Shown here piece after piece: positions 46,641 through 58,575 of a DNA stretch of 64,000 bases. Every line of letters starts with the position of its first letter. Position 1 is the stretch's first letter. Source of the stretch: Ailanthus altissimus (taxonomy: Eukaryota > Streptophyta > Magnoliopsida > Sapindales > Simaroubaceae); contig OX327702.1 in the NCBI GenBank assembly GCA_946807835.1, positions 15,314,001-15,378,000 on the forward strand, in the 5' to 3' direction. The position numbers and the translations under genes are program-made. The notes below the pieces were generated by a model. The model was not told where the DNA came from. It searched no databases and worked only from the letters and a program-made list of their open reading frames with translations.

Positions 46641-49330
46641 TATTGTTGACATTGGCTAATGAGGTGCTAGGGTTTGAAAGTCTAAAAGAAACTTACACTG
46701 GTGTTGAAGATTTTGGCCAAATTTGGGAACAATGTATTAATATTCAACACTAATGTCACTTTCTTATCTATGATGGATTCTTATTTTGGGCTAACAACTT
46801 ATGTATTCCTCGTAGTTTTTTTAGGGAGAAAAATGTTATAGAGATGTATGGAGATGGTTTAATAGGTCATATAGGTCAAGTCAAGACAATTGAGTTATTA
46901 ACTGGGAGGTTTTATTGGCTATAGTCACAAAAGGATATAAATTAATTATTCAACAAAGTAAGATTTGTTAGGTAGCCTAAAGGAACATGTAAAACATTAG
47001 CTTATACGTGCCTCTATGATAGGTGTAATTTAGATTTATATTTTTACCTCATTTGATCTTAGGATTTGTCCATTTTTGAGTAATTGTAGACTATTTATAC
47101 ATTCAATTATTGTTTTGTAGGATTAAGCATAGAAAGGACGAAACTGAAGAAATTAAAGCAAAAACAATAAAAATTAGAGTAAAAAAGTGAAGAATCAAAT
47201 TTGAACTCCAAAATGTTGAAGAAATGTGATGAACGCCTTAACGTTAACTATCTGAATGCCTCAGAGTTTACGCAAAAGATGAATGGGTAGTGCGAGAATT
47301 GTCAATGCCATAGCATAAAATTCAGAAAGGATAACACTCTCGTAGTCCAGATGAACGATGCAGCACTTAGAATACTCCGCCTTTAAGAATTAAAGGCTGC
47401 AACATTAGAGTGACAAGTTGGAGAACGCTCTTGCGTTCAAGAGAAAACGCTATGGTGATGAGACTTTGACTAATACTATAAACGTCTAGCTTTTGGATTA
47501 TTTTAGCAACTTTGGATGACCTTAATAAACTTTGCTATCAATCTAATTTGTCCCAAGCCCTAAAATCATCCTTTCTTGTGCAACAAAAGGCAAACAACAA
47601 TTGAGATCCTTTTGGAGAGAAAATTTACTCAAGGACAACACAATCAAGAGCGATTGACTAAGAAGAGTAGGATTCAACCAAGACCACGAATCGATTAGAA
47701 TATTCAATGCCTTTAATTTATTTGGTTTAGGATTGGTTGTATCATGATTATAATTGATTTTAGTGATAACTCTTTCATTATATTGAACTAAATTTCTTTT
47801 CTAGGATTATAGCTTTCAACTCAATATGTTGACATGAATGGTTCATTCTTAATTGCTATAAACTCAGTTTATTAGTCAAGTTATTTATTCTTAAGGCTTT
47901 CAATTAACTTGGTCAGTTGTTGAATGATTGGGATACATTAAGATAAACTTGAAAAAGACATCTTAGTGTAAAGTCTATGATAAATTGATACATTATCACA
48001 GTGTAGTAATTTTGAGTTTCGATATAGGATAGAAATATACCTATATGGCATGTATAGTTGATACAACTTGCTTTTAATGAATCTAAGTTTCATCAATTTA
48101 CTATAGGAATATAGGTAATTAGTAAATTTAGGTATATTCGCTTGACTATCAGAAGAGACCTGCGATAAGTTTAGTGTTGTGAGCAATAATCAAACTGAGA
48201 TAATAACATTCAAGATAATATTATTTAAAAATCATATTGAGGGATAGTTATAGTCCTAGATATTTTCCATCCATTGATTTCAAAGTATTTTTCCTGTGCA
48301 TTTAGGGTTGATTATTAATGTTTGTATTAGTTTTAGTTTACAATTCAAGATCTAATTGTTGAATAATGACAAGAAGATCAATTTTAATAATTGATTAGAA
48401 TATTTATAAATTCCTTTTAGGATTAAAAACCTTTTCAAATTTATATTACTTATCAACGATAGCATGCACTTGGGTTATCAACACTCTACCAGTAGCAACA
48501 ATATTTAGGAGGATCTGCCTACAGATTTTATATTGGGATTATCACTGACTCAATGAGGGAAATAGTTAATTTTTCGTTATAGATCAGTTTTTCAAGGTGG
48601 AACACTTCATTCCTTGTAAGAAGACAAAAGATGAGGTAAATGTTGTTGATTTGTTCTTAAGAGAAGTGGTATGTTTGCACCAGATTTCTAAGATTATAAC
48701 ATCTGATCGTAGTTTTAAGTTCTTTAGCTATTTTTGAAAGTCCTTATGGAAGAGGTTTAGATTGCAGTTATAGTTTAGTAGTGCTTTCATTCATAAATAA
48801 ATAGGTAGATAAAAGTGGTTAATAGAACTTTAGGTAATATGTTACATTGTTTGTATGGGAAAACCAAAATAATGGGATCTTCTACTACTATAAGCAAAGT
48901 TTACATGTAGCAACATAAAGAATAATTATATTGGAAAAAATTCTTTTGGGGTCTTTTATGCACAATCCTCGCATAATACTTTTGATGTGTTGACCATACT
49001 TATGTTGCAAGCTAAAATTAAGGCTATTGAAAATATGATTGACAAGATGCAATAGGTTCGAGCTGACATACAAGTCAATATAGAAGCAACCAATACAAAA
49101 TACAAGGTAGATGAGAATAAATATCGATGCAAAAAAGAATTTAAGGATGGAGACCTAGTGATGACTTTGTTGAAAAAGAACTGATTCCCTAGGTGCAATC
49201 CCAACTCTTGAAGAAGAAATATGGTTCATTTCGAGTGGCAAAGAAAATTGTGAAATGCTTATATGTGATAGCTACCAAGTGATTGGAATATTTCAAATAC
49301 TTTCAATATTTTTTATTTATACTAGTACAA
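46641..49330 (+). pseudogene. Element C integrase, interrupted by a solo LTR
   Basis: Reads GFESLKETYTGVEDFGQIWE near 46670-46730, NNLCIPRSFFREKNVIEMYG near 46790, then PLPVA split by the solo LTR at 47017-48483. It continues with TDFILGLSLTQ (48530), [18 protein letters not shown] (48605-48655), TSDRSFKFF (48700) and the C-terminal EANTKYKVDENKYR-like segment with GDLVMTLLKKN near 49145-49180. The first Asp (TDF) and second Asp (TSD) are present. Heavy decay, no chromodomain seen. Confidence 0.75.
47017..48483 (+). mobile_element. Solo LTR, gypsy-like, in element C integrase
   Basis: A 1467-bp unit starting TGATAGGTG and ending ATCAACA, with perfect duplications CTCTA (47012-47016 and 48484-48488). 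Removing it restores the codons for PLPVAT of the integrase. Its sequence is distantly similar to the L2 LTRs ('ggcatgtatagttgatac' near 48037) and to 16640-17960. Confidence 0.88.
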
Positions 49331-49382
49331 TTAGGATGACCTGTTATACTTCGAATCCAACTCGAGAACGAGTTTGTTCCAA

Positions 49383-49393
49383 GTGATGGGGAT
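49383..49393 (+). other. Element C polypurine tract
   Basis: 'gtgatggggat' directly before the 3' LTR (TGATTTAGGACATG at 49394). Confidence 0.5.
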
Positions 49394-49851
49394 TGATTTA
49401 GGACATGTAAGATGGGTGTAAAAAATTTTCAAAATTTTTTATCTTAATCTATGGGTGTCAAATCACACATATTATATGTGACTTTGAAGCTATTGGTGAG
49501 CCCTACGTACTACCCTATCATGAGGTCTGTGGGATCAAGCTTAAATTCTATCATTCGGGCTCTCAAATTGCTAATCAAACTCGATCAACTCTTTTTTTTT
49601 ATTACTTTTTTAGAAATTTTATCTTTTTTTTTCATAGAATTCATAAGTCAATTTTTTCTATTAATTTTATTTTGATTAGCACTATTTTATTATATTAAAA
49701 TAACTTGAATACATATTTTAATAAATTCATATTATTTAGTCTTGACTAAAAAGTGTACATGAGAACCTTAATTTGTCATTTTTTACATAATTTTACAATC
49801 AAATTTTATTTCAATGAATGTGTGTTCTTTTATCTTGCTTTCGTTTTGTTA
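49394..49851 (+). repeat. Element C 3' LTR, internally deleted
   Basis: 458 bp against 794 bp for the 5' LTR. The 5' three-fifths and the last 100 bases align, and the part corresponding to 15296-15625, including the TATA box, is missing. It ends TTTTGTTA (CA changed to TA) followed by GAAGA. Confidence 0.75.
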
Positions 49852-49856
49852 GAAGA

Positions 49857-52087
49857 AGTATATAGAATTAATTATTTTTTAGAATTGATCTTTCGTACAC
49901 CTGTGTCTTAGCTACGGGTGGTCATTTCGAGTCCAAGTTGTATTCAAGACATACTTAATTGGACCCTAGTCTTAATTGGGATCATTTTTGTCCTAGTCCA
50001 TACATAATTTAGGACACCGGGACATTTTCAGAACATAGATTATTTTTTTGTTTATTTTCTTAATTGGTCAAATTTTGTGTTTTTGGAATCTTTTTTTATT
50101 TTTAAATTTTGAGTAATGGACTAAATTTAAGTGTTTGGACTATTTTTTGCTTTTTTTTTTCTTGAAATTTGACCTAACCTAATTAGGAAAGAGAAATTTG
50201 CTTGATTGATCTCGAATTTTTTTTCACTCACAAATCTATTTGAAATTTTTAGAATGAATCAAATCGAGTCGTATTGGGAATGAAAATTTTGCCCATCCCC
50301 ACTCTTAGCCTTAGGCTTGGTATCATTCTATATCTGAAATCTTGATTATTTTGTTCTTTTGTTTCTAGGACTGCTCTGTAATCCAGATCTGAGCTTTTAG
50401 GTTTGATGTAAGACTTGGGTCATATCAATGTAATAAGTTGCCATCGTTGGAACTCCCTGGACTGTAATCCAATTGCAGTTTGCATCTGGGCTTTGATTCG
50501 TGGGGCTATCTATATACGTAAACAAAATCTTGTGCATTGTAAGTGTCAACTAAATAACCCAGAACAAAAACATTGCGGCTCTGTCAAGCCCAGCATATCC
50601 AAAAGCTTTGCTCAACATAAGATTTTTGAAGAAACTGAAGCTCCAGCTGTAATAAATATAATGTATAAACCAGTGCCTGCATCAATCAGCTAATGTTCCA
50701 GACTCAGGCTACACATTTTTTCTACGACTGAGATGGAGAATATCAGTATCTTTCCTTCACCCAACATTCTTAAACCCCAAAACATAAACCAGCAGCTAAG
50801 CAAGATGTTCCTGTAAAGCAAATTGTTAGAAAAAGCAGTTAAGCATTTTTATAACAATTATTATAAGGTAAAAATAATCACATTTATTATCACCTCTCAG
50901 GTACTTCACATTATAAAGGGAAATTTCGAAATTGATCCCTATTTAAATAAGTTATTCTATTTTAGTCTCTTATTAAATTTTTTTATCTTTTATAGCCAAA
51001 TAACATAAAAGCGGATATTTTTACTAGTGAACTAATTTGTCCGTCCACCCTTGAATTTAGATCGACTATTTCACTCTCAAAACACTCTAAAAAATACGAG
51101 TAAGTGAATAAGTAAATCGGCTATTTGAGCACTCACATTTGAAAGATGGGTAGCTAAAAAGATCAGTTGCAGAGTGAAAATTTTAAAAATAGAAAACAAT
51201 TAATAAGGTTTTAATTTTGAAATATATTTTTGTTAGTAATTAGTAAAAATAGTTAGATTTAGAGTTAAATAAGTAGAAAAATAACTGAAAATGACCTAAA
51301 ATAATCAAAATTTACCAAAAATGGGCTGCCGCTAGATGTACATGCAATGCACACATGCCTACGTGCCGCACGTAAGAGCTCTGCATGCATTAAGCATGGC
51401 ACGCACGCTCCTATAAGCACCTCGCGCGACATGCTCGTAGGGGCTTGTGCATTGTGCTTAGCGCCACAGGGCACCTTCAAATTTTTTTATTTTTTAATCA
51501 AATTTATTTTTATTTGATATTAAATTAATTTTAGTTATTAATTAAATTAATAAATTAGTTAATATTTTGTTATTAATATATGTATTTGTTATCTAATTTA
51601 TTTATTTTTTGTTTAATTTTAATAAGAAATAATATATTTACTTGTTTAATTAGTTCTTTTATTAATTTGATATTAATTTTAGTTGCTATTATTTATTAAA
51701 TTGTTTTAATTTTTAATAAAAATAAATAGTTACTAATATCTTTAATTATTAATTGTTAATTAATATATTTAGTTTTTTTAATTTGTTTTCTTAAACATTT
51801 GTTATTTAAATGTGTAATTAATAAATTAATAAATAATATTTATTTATTATCTAATAAATTTATTTTTTGTTTATATTTTAATTTCATTTAATATTTATGA
51901 TTTATTTAATTTGTTATTAATTGTATTAGTTATTATTAATTAGTTTAATATATTTAATTATTTGCTCATGTACTAATTAATTTATTTTTTCATGAAGCAA
52001 AACATGTCTAAATTATTTATAGGATCAAAAAATAAGTTTTACCAAGTGTCGATGACTTTTTATACGAAATTGTGGGCCATAGATGCT
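49857..52087. other. Intergenic, no gene seen
   Basis: Includes a 92-aa + ORF at 50415-50693 with no recognisable family. A less AT-rich patch lies at about 51320-51475, with repeated 'gcatgc', 'gcacgc' and 'gtgca' words, resembling the GC-rich blocks of gypsy LTRs. A very AT-rich low-complexity tract, about 51480-51980, is built of 'ttaattaattt'-type words. Confidence 0.4.
51480..51980. repeat. AT-rich low-complexity tract
   Basis: About 500 bases of nearly pure A and T, dominated by 'attaatt', 'aataaatt' and 'tttatt' words, with no regular period I could detect. No coding content. Confidence 0.7.
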
Positions 52088-52092
52088 ATTAG

Positions 52093-54872
52093 TGACAGGA
52101 CCCGACCCGAGACCCTCTACTATAGATCCCAGCGGCCCTGCCGGGCACTCCGACGGAAGTTCCTCCGAACTTAACTGGGTAAGTTGAGAAATTCCGCGAG
52201 GCGAACCCCTTTTAATTCTTGTTACTACTAAGAAGGTCTAGTAACATACATAAAAACGACATCTTAATTTTAAAAATAAACAGACAGAGTTTCCCCTGTT
52301 TTTCAAAAAATCCATATAAAACCTGCAAAGAAATTTCACTTCTATTTTCAATACATCTCAATTCTACCAATTCGGACCTCCGGTCCTTTCCAAATCAATT
52401 CTGAAACACAACTCAATTATTCATTTGAATCACAAATAAGCATAATCATAAAAGTAAAAAGAACGACCATCATAAAATTAAAATCTCTTTTTCTCGGTTC
52501 AAAATATACATCCAAATATACATGCCTACAACTATAATGCATAAAGTAAAAGGGTGCTATTTAGCACATTTACATGTACAAAAAATGATCTTCGAATTCG
52601 GCCCACTACTCGGCAATAGGAGAAGCAGCTTGCGTACCGAGACTTGCACCTGGGAAAGGGGTTCAGAAAATATAAAACACAAAACGGGTGAGCTAAAGGA
52701 GCTCACTGAGTGCAAATAAAATTTCAGTAAAATAACATCATGTATAGATAGCAAATTCTAAAGTTCATACAGAAATCATGCTTCTAAAACTGATGTAAAA
52801 CTGTAAAACGGTTTCTAACATCATATGCTATTGAAATCTTACCGAGCGGGTTTTATCTACATCTTTGTAAAACTATATTCAGAATCTGTATAACATAATA
52901 ACTGCTGTGTGCATATAAATGCATAAATCTATCGGTAAATCGAAAATTAGTAAAATTCTCGCTCGGCCATTTTTTTCTAAACTGTACCAATGGTAACCCT
53001 AAAGCTCTATACCTACGCAGCGACTCAACTAGCACCGCACACGTGAGTAGGTCATGGGCACCTCAACTAGCAGCACCCACAATGACATCTCAAGACATCT
53101 CACTAGCTATGTAGCAGAATTCTACATCGCATGCACATAGCGAGACAATACCCCGTACACATAGAGCAACTCACATGACTCGACATCCCGACTTCCCAGA
53201 GTTAGTGACACACCCCCAAGACCTGTCCATGTGCATAGGATATACCGGCCGGGTCTAATACAATCATCACCACTATAATCTGAGGGTACCAATGGCCTTA
53301 AAAACGAATGCAGAAATTTTAAAACCGTTTCTCAATTCGAACATGTAAAGGCATGTCTATGAATATATATCAAGATCGTAAATCATGATTATACATCGAA
53401 GCTCATAAAACATGCATATTTATTATGCGAAAACATAATAAACAAAAAGTAAAAGAAATAGCAGATTTCCACTCACAACCGCTCCGCGCTCAATTTCGCT
53501 CCTGATTTCTGCTCCCGTTAACGCTCTCGGTTATCTTCACCTACGCGCCATAAATGCCATTTAGAACCAATTCGAATGCTAGAATCTCATTTAACTACTA
53601 AATGCCCTAATCGGCATACAAAGCCCGGATGTAAACTACTTCCCGATTTTTATTTACGGAGCCATTTAATCTAACCTATCTCACCATCCAGTGCCCTAAA
53701 AATTATTGAACGCCTTATAATCTTGGTTGGACATAATTGCCCTTCACCTTTCCAAAATAGACAATTGTGTCCCATTATCTTCAGTTTTGATTTTTCCATC
53801 AACATATACATTCAATTTACAATGTGCACCATTTACACACAACAATTCATTCAAAACACCACTCAATCCCTAACTTCCCTAAAGTGGCAGAATTCCACAC
53901 TAGGTTCCAACACATTCCTTTTCTCAATTTCTTGTTCCAATTACAATAAAATCATGCCAATTTCATTCTAAAGCCCTAATTACAACCAATTGAAATCTCT
54001 ACAACAACATCACCAAAAACCCTAATTCTTACCTTGCCAATTTCTTCAAATTGATGACTCCTTCAAGCTCCAAACTAGAATTCAACTCAATCTAAGCCAA
54101 AAATACATATACGAACATCGATTTAAGCATTCTTGAAAGCTCACTTATCAAACTAATAAAACAATGCTTTTCTTACCTCTTTTTCTTGAATTTCCACTAA
54201 TTGAGGCTTCAATTGAGCTTAGGGATTGGTATGTAACCTTATTTTAGCTTGATTAAGCATGAAAAATCATGAAAAAAAACTTGAATAGTCACTGTAGCAG
54301 CATCCCCCTTTGAAGCTCGAATTTCTCTCTTTTTTTTGGGCTAAGTGTTGGTTTTGATTTCTCTTCAAATTTCTACACACTTCTAACATATATATAGTAC
54401 TCCCTCAATTGACCATTTTTCCCTTCAACTTACTTAAAACTTCTAATTTGCCATTAGTTCAAATGAAAAGATTTAATTGGTTTCTTTATAACTATCTAGT
54501 TAGAATAGTCAAAAGAACTAACTAGAGTTTCCAACTTGGCAATCCATGAGATTGTTTCTAATTGGTCTATTCCTTAATATATGAATTGTATTTCTCAACA
54601 AAGGCTTGTTCCATTCATAACCCTTAAATGGAAATTCATGTAGTAAATTAGGATTTCCTTTTCTAAGCCAATAGAGAAAAATTTCAAAAATATTTTAGGG
54701 TCGTCCAGCGCACCGATTGAGTGTGAAATTACCAAATTAGGTCTAATATCTCTCACGTACACTATAAAGGGAATATTTCTAATAGGGTTAAAATCGAGTA
54801 ACCCTACGGTGTCTTATTTGCTCTATGCCAAAATCTAGGCGCCAATACTACTAATAGGAATTGGATATTACA
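52093..54872 (-). mobile_element. Solo LTR of a Tekay/Del-like element, 2780 bp
   Basis: Bounded by perfect duplications ATTAG (52088-52092 and 54873-54877). On - it starts TGTAATATCC and ends GGGTCCTGTCA. The first 1 kb on + matches the LTRs of element D (58576 onward and 63326 onward), including the 'gatcccagcggccctgccgg' block. 'tactatatata' on - near 54391-54401 is a probable TATA box, placing transcription start at roughly 54360. It is the only complete copy of this LTR in the window and shows what D's left LTR lacks. Confidence 0.88.
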
Positions 54873-55079
54873 ATTAGATGTAAGTTGATGCCCAGACATG
54901 TGAATTTATTTAAGACCACATGTTGGGTCATTTTCTAGATGCGTACAATATCTCATTGTCAGGTATATTAGTGCATGAGATATTGTTAAGACAAGTTCGT
55001 ATGAAAAATATATATAAAGAATTGTGATTTTTGAAATGCAACAAGTGCATTAGATTCTCCTATTTGAATTTCTTTTATT

Positions 55080-55680
55080 TGATTACAAGGTTGAGGATGA
55101 AAAATTATCACTCAGATAGAGAGTTGAACAGAAAATTTAAAAATAGACTGTGATATAAATATATTAGAAATAGGGCAAAGATGAAGTATAAGGACTTAGA
55201 TCTATTGTTTAGTATGATAGATTTGAGTGAGGAATATGAAACAAATGTAGTAAAAGTGTCTATTATATTTTTTTCCATCGTGTGTTGGTGCTACAGAATG
55301 ATCGTAGAGATCCAATATTTTGTGCTTAGGCTTGTGGATAACTTGGATGAGTTCAATTAAAACCCGTAGGGCATACTTGCATGGTTTGTACTCTATGACA
55401 CCTTAAGCACAGCGGAGGAGAAAAAGTTGAAAAAGATTAGAAAAAAGGTAGTTGGAAGAATGATGCATATAACATGTATGGTTTTGTTCCTGCATTCTTG
55501 GAGAGTGATTTTATCTATTCATTATTATATTGACATATGAAGAAAGTGTTCAAATTTTTATTTGTTGATGTTAAATTATTAATTTTTATTATCTCAGAAT
55601 TGGATCTACGAGACAATTCTAGTTTATGGATCGATGTTTGCACATTTTGATGGTGACCGTTCTGTGCCTCCTGAATTGGT
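55080..55680 (+). pseudogene. DUF1985-like fragment (Ulp1-associated plant transposon ORF)
   Basis: Readable phrases: KYKDLDLLFSMIDLSEEYE (55183-55241), then LVDNLDEFN and AWFVLYDTL (55332-55402), with stops at the Pro-Trp-Gly region between them. In a shifted frame it reads AYNMYGFVPAF near 55464-55498, then after a plausible intron ending 'atctcag' (near 55598) NWIYETILVYGSMFAHFDGD. The order and wording resemble the DUF1985 domain found in plant Ulp1-like proteins that travel with certain Mutator-like elements. No protease catalytic triad is visible. Assignment is from recognition by eye. Confidence 0.5.
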
Positions 55681-56289
55681 ATAAAAAGGATAGTCTACTA
55701 TTCAAAGACATTGAACAGATTTTTTTTAAAAAAGAATAAAGATTTGGTATGTTTTTACACTATCTAACCACTTATTTATATATAATTTTCTATTAATGGT
55801 TAATAATTCTATAAGTTTGTATAAGTTTTCGAGGTACATAGGAAGTTAGTGTCAAGACAACATGAGAAGACTAAGGAGTGACGCATGGTAGTGAAGTTGT
55901 GACTCCCATAAGGAATATAGGGTTCTCAAGCTAACAATATTATAAAGTCAAATATCTAATGCACCGATCCCAGGGATGATATGGATATTCAACATAACTA
56001 TCATTCCATAGCCCTACCAACGTCTAGAACAATGGTTTAATTTTAATCTTTTTTTTCATTTATTCACTATTTGATTTGATGAGTATTATATTGTGCAGAA
56101 ATAAGGGCGGAAAAAGTCCCGCCTTGAAATTTTTGAGTTAAGACGAGATGGAGGGTCAAAATATATTAGAGATGGAAAATGAGGGACCTGAATGTCAGAA
56201 AGGGAATATACCTTTGCAGCAACAAAATAAATAGCTAAAAATCCCTTTTTTTCTTCTCTTTTTATTAGTATGTTGTATTTTGTCATTAA
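55681..56289. other. Spacer, possible continuation of the DUF1985-like pseudogene
   Basis: 55840-55900 reads 'VSRQHEKTKE'-like in one frame, possibly the same decayed gene. A short inverted repeat 'gggcggaaaaagtcccgcc' lies at about 56105-56123. No clear domain. Confidence 0.3.
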
Positions 56290-57465
56290 ATTCTCTAAGT
56301 GATAGATTCAAAACTCATAATAGGCATTAAGAAACACATGTAAGACTCCTAGTGCTCAACGAATACACTTCATATTATGAGACTCTTTATATTCACACTC
56401 GTTTGTCTTACGAAATTTTTCAGTAAGTCTATGAACAATGCCCCATACACATATTATTGATATTACAAAGTTATGTATTGAATGATACAAGTTGAGGTCA
56501 ACAATATCCGTATAATCTTTTGTTACCTATATCATGGAAGAGCAAAAATATAGATTATTACCATCAAATCTCTATATTCTTAACCGTGAACTTATCTCTA
56601 GATTTTTATTTTCGTAAATAATATCTGCAAACTCCTTTGTGAAATTGTTTAATCCTACAAAAAACTCTTTTTTAGGGTTTTTGCTTCTACGCATAAAACT
56701 TTCTGAAATACAATCTTGGAGCATCAGGATATACAACTCAACTATATGAACTGACGGATCCTATATTTATGTACAACAAATTCCATGAGCATCGAACCTT
56801 ACCCAAAGACACCCATAGGTCAGATTATGAAAGGTCTTTAACATGCATGAAATCAAAGCATGGTGTATCACTCACAAGCCTATTGTAGCACTCAAGTCAA
56901 AAGACCACGAATACTACTCAACTCGAGAAGACCTTCCATTGACAGCTTTGTGGGATGTCTATTGGAGATCGTCATGAGTCTGTTCAGTACCCAGTCCTCA
57001 ATAAATAACTGCATACCTATACGAGGTTCTGCTAAGCTCATGGTCTATTAAGAATAATCATCTGGACAATCCAGATATAGAACGACGCTAATCTAAAAGG
57101 AATAACAATCGACATGTGTCAAAAACCACATATCAGGAATGATATTTTCATGAAGATACAATATAATGACATTTCTTAGCACTATTTATTACTCCTTGCA
57201 ACTATGTCATTACTAATATATTTTTAAGTTTTTATCTCAATTTCAAATAAAGTTCTAACTCCTTAGAATGCTAACTTTTAGCGCTGACCTAAACTCCTTT
57301 AGATCAAATCTAAAAATCTATAATGTCTGAAAAGTTACAAGCTTATTACCATATAATTAATTATTAACAATTTATTTAAAATGTTCATTGCATAAATATT
57401 GAATAAATAAATATTCATACAATAATTTGAATGGCATGTAATCTCCAACTCTAATAATTCTAACA
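56290..57465 (-). repeat. 5' part of a family L1 LTR inserted in the MULE remnant
   Basis: The - strand from 57465 begins TGTTAGAATT and aligns with the start of 28454-30778. Shared stretches include 'tttagatttgatctaaagga' and, in translated form, RPSID and QSSxNxC (56905-57010 against 28900-29000). Alignment stops near 56290 in the middle of the LTR, so the second half is missing. The MULE transposase reading ends exactly at 57466. Confidence 0.65.
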
Positions 57466-57880
57466 TATAACAATATGCAGGAAGCAATTTAAATGAATCA
57501 TCTAGAGCACCTTGTATCACCTTACATGCATGCTCCTTCGTTCGCTAAGCAATAGAATAGTTATACACTAAATTCTTCACGCATGTCTGCTTGAATTTCC
57601 TTCAGTCTAAAAATTCTACTGATAGATGCAAACATTTATTTTTAATTATTTTACCAATAACACCACTTTTGGCTTGCCAATGACCATTGTGCTTTGCATT
57701 TACTCTCTTTACAGTGAAGAACTTTTGCGATTCCGTCGGCACTGCACGTAGTCTCCATTTGCATCTCTCATAATCTCATTTTACTTAAAACTATCTTTGG
57801 TAAACCTATAACTTTGAAGCTCCAATTACCCATAAGTTTTATGATGTTTATATCCTCGTGAATTTCATTTTTGCTGCCAC
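57466..57880 (-). pseudogene. Mutator-like (MULE) transposase fragment
   Basis: On - from about 57760 it reads VLHCKESKCKAQW, a Cys pair typical of the N-terminal zinc-binding region of plant MULE transposases. After more decay it reads EIQADMREEF, and in a shifted frame RTKEHACKVIQG followed by ALDDSFKLLPAYCY ending at 57466. The last phrases match the stretch preceding the catalytic core in plant MULE transposases ('K.W..KE.A' and 'S...LP.YC'). The catalytic core is not present, since reading is cut by the LTR fragment. Confidence 0.6.
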
Positions 57881-58570
57881 ATAGGTTTCCCATAAACACA
57901 TCCTCGATTCTAATACATAATACTTATTCAATATGTTTAAGTTCAATGGTGTTATCAGAGGAATAAACTAAAAAGGTTTTTTTTAGCTTAAGCTATATCT
58001 TCTCATGCATATAAATCATACGCATCATATGAATCACGAAAAGAACTATTAGAAACATAACTTAATTTTCCTTCTAGTATGTCATTATAATCATCATCCC
58101 TATCATTACCATCATCATCACCACCATCATTTTTATTACCATCACTATCTCTATATGTCTAACTATTATATTGCCTGTAAGTTGGGTTTTTGTTGAATAT
58201 TAAAGGGAAATAATAATTATTATTTGTAATGTTTTTGAAAACACAACTATTGGTATTGTTGGAGCTATGCTACTCACTTAGTTGTTACAATTTGCAAACA
58301 TGAAGTGATTAAGGCAGGCTTATTTATTCTCGACAAGCACCTCTACATTATTTCCACATAAGAGAGCTTGAATATTGACTATTACACATAGAGGTGTCAA
58401 AGACTTTTTATAGGGACCCAACCAAAACTATAAATCATCATCATTTTTAATTACAATATGGTTGAGGAGTAACAATATCCAAAAGTTTAAAATAGGAGTC
58501 ATTTTTAAAATGTTTCCCATTATAAACGGGTATATATGTTGTTAACAGATAGTACATGGATGTCTAACTT
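57881..58570. other. Intergenic or MULE-derived, no gene seen
   Basis: AT-rich, with a short ATC/ATT trinucleotide-like run near 58090-58140. It may be the remaining 5' part of the transposase gene, but no clear reading was found. Confidence 0.35.
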
Positions 58571-58575
58571 CTTAA

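Larger units (their letters stand above)
14933..49851 (+). mobile_element. Element C: outermost chromovirus-like Ty3/gypsy retrotransposon, highly decayed and interrupted
   Basis: Related sequences at 14933-15726 and 49394-49851 are its LTRs, flanked by AAAGA (14928-14932) and GAAGA (49852-49856), a 5-bp duplication with one transition. A tRNA-Met primer site follows the 5' LTR. Between the LTRs, gag, zinc knuckle, protease, RT, RNase H and integrase appear in the normal gag-pol order on +, once element B (19405-45594), the insertion block 16294-17969 and the solo LTR 47017-48483 are removed. The gag and pol phrases resemble the Reina/CRM side of the plant chromoviruses. No chromodomain was recognised. 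Stops and frameshifts throughout show that it is dead and the oldest layer here. Confidence 0.82.

Noticed and set aside
45595..49330. Element C as a separate retroelement from the fragment at 14933-19404
   Set aside because: RT reading breaks at 19404 and resumes at 45595, and the LTRs at 14933 and 49394 match with paired flanking 5-mers, so they are one element.
50415..50693. 92-aa plus-strand ORF as a gene
   Set aside because: No domain, no promoter or splice context, and no similarity to anything I recognise.
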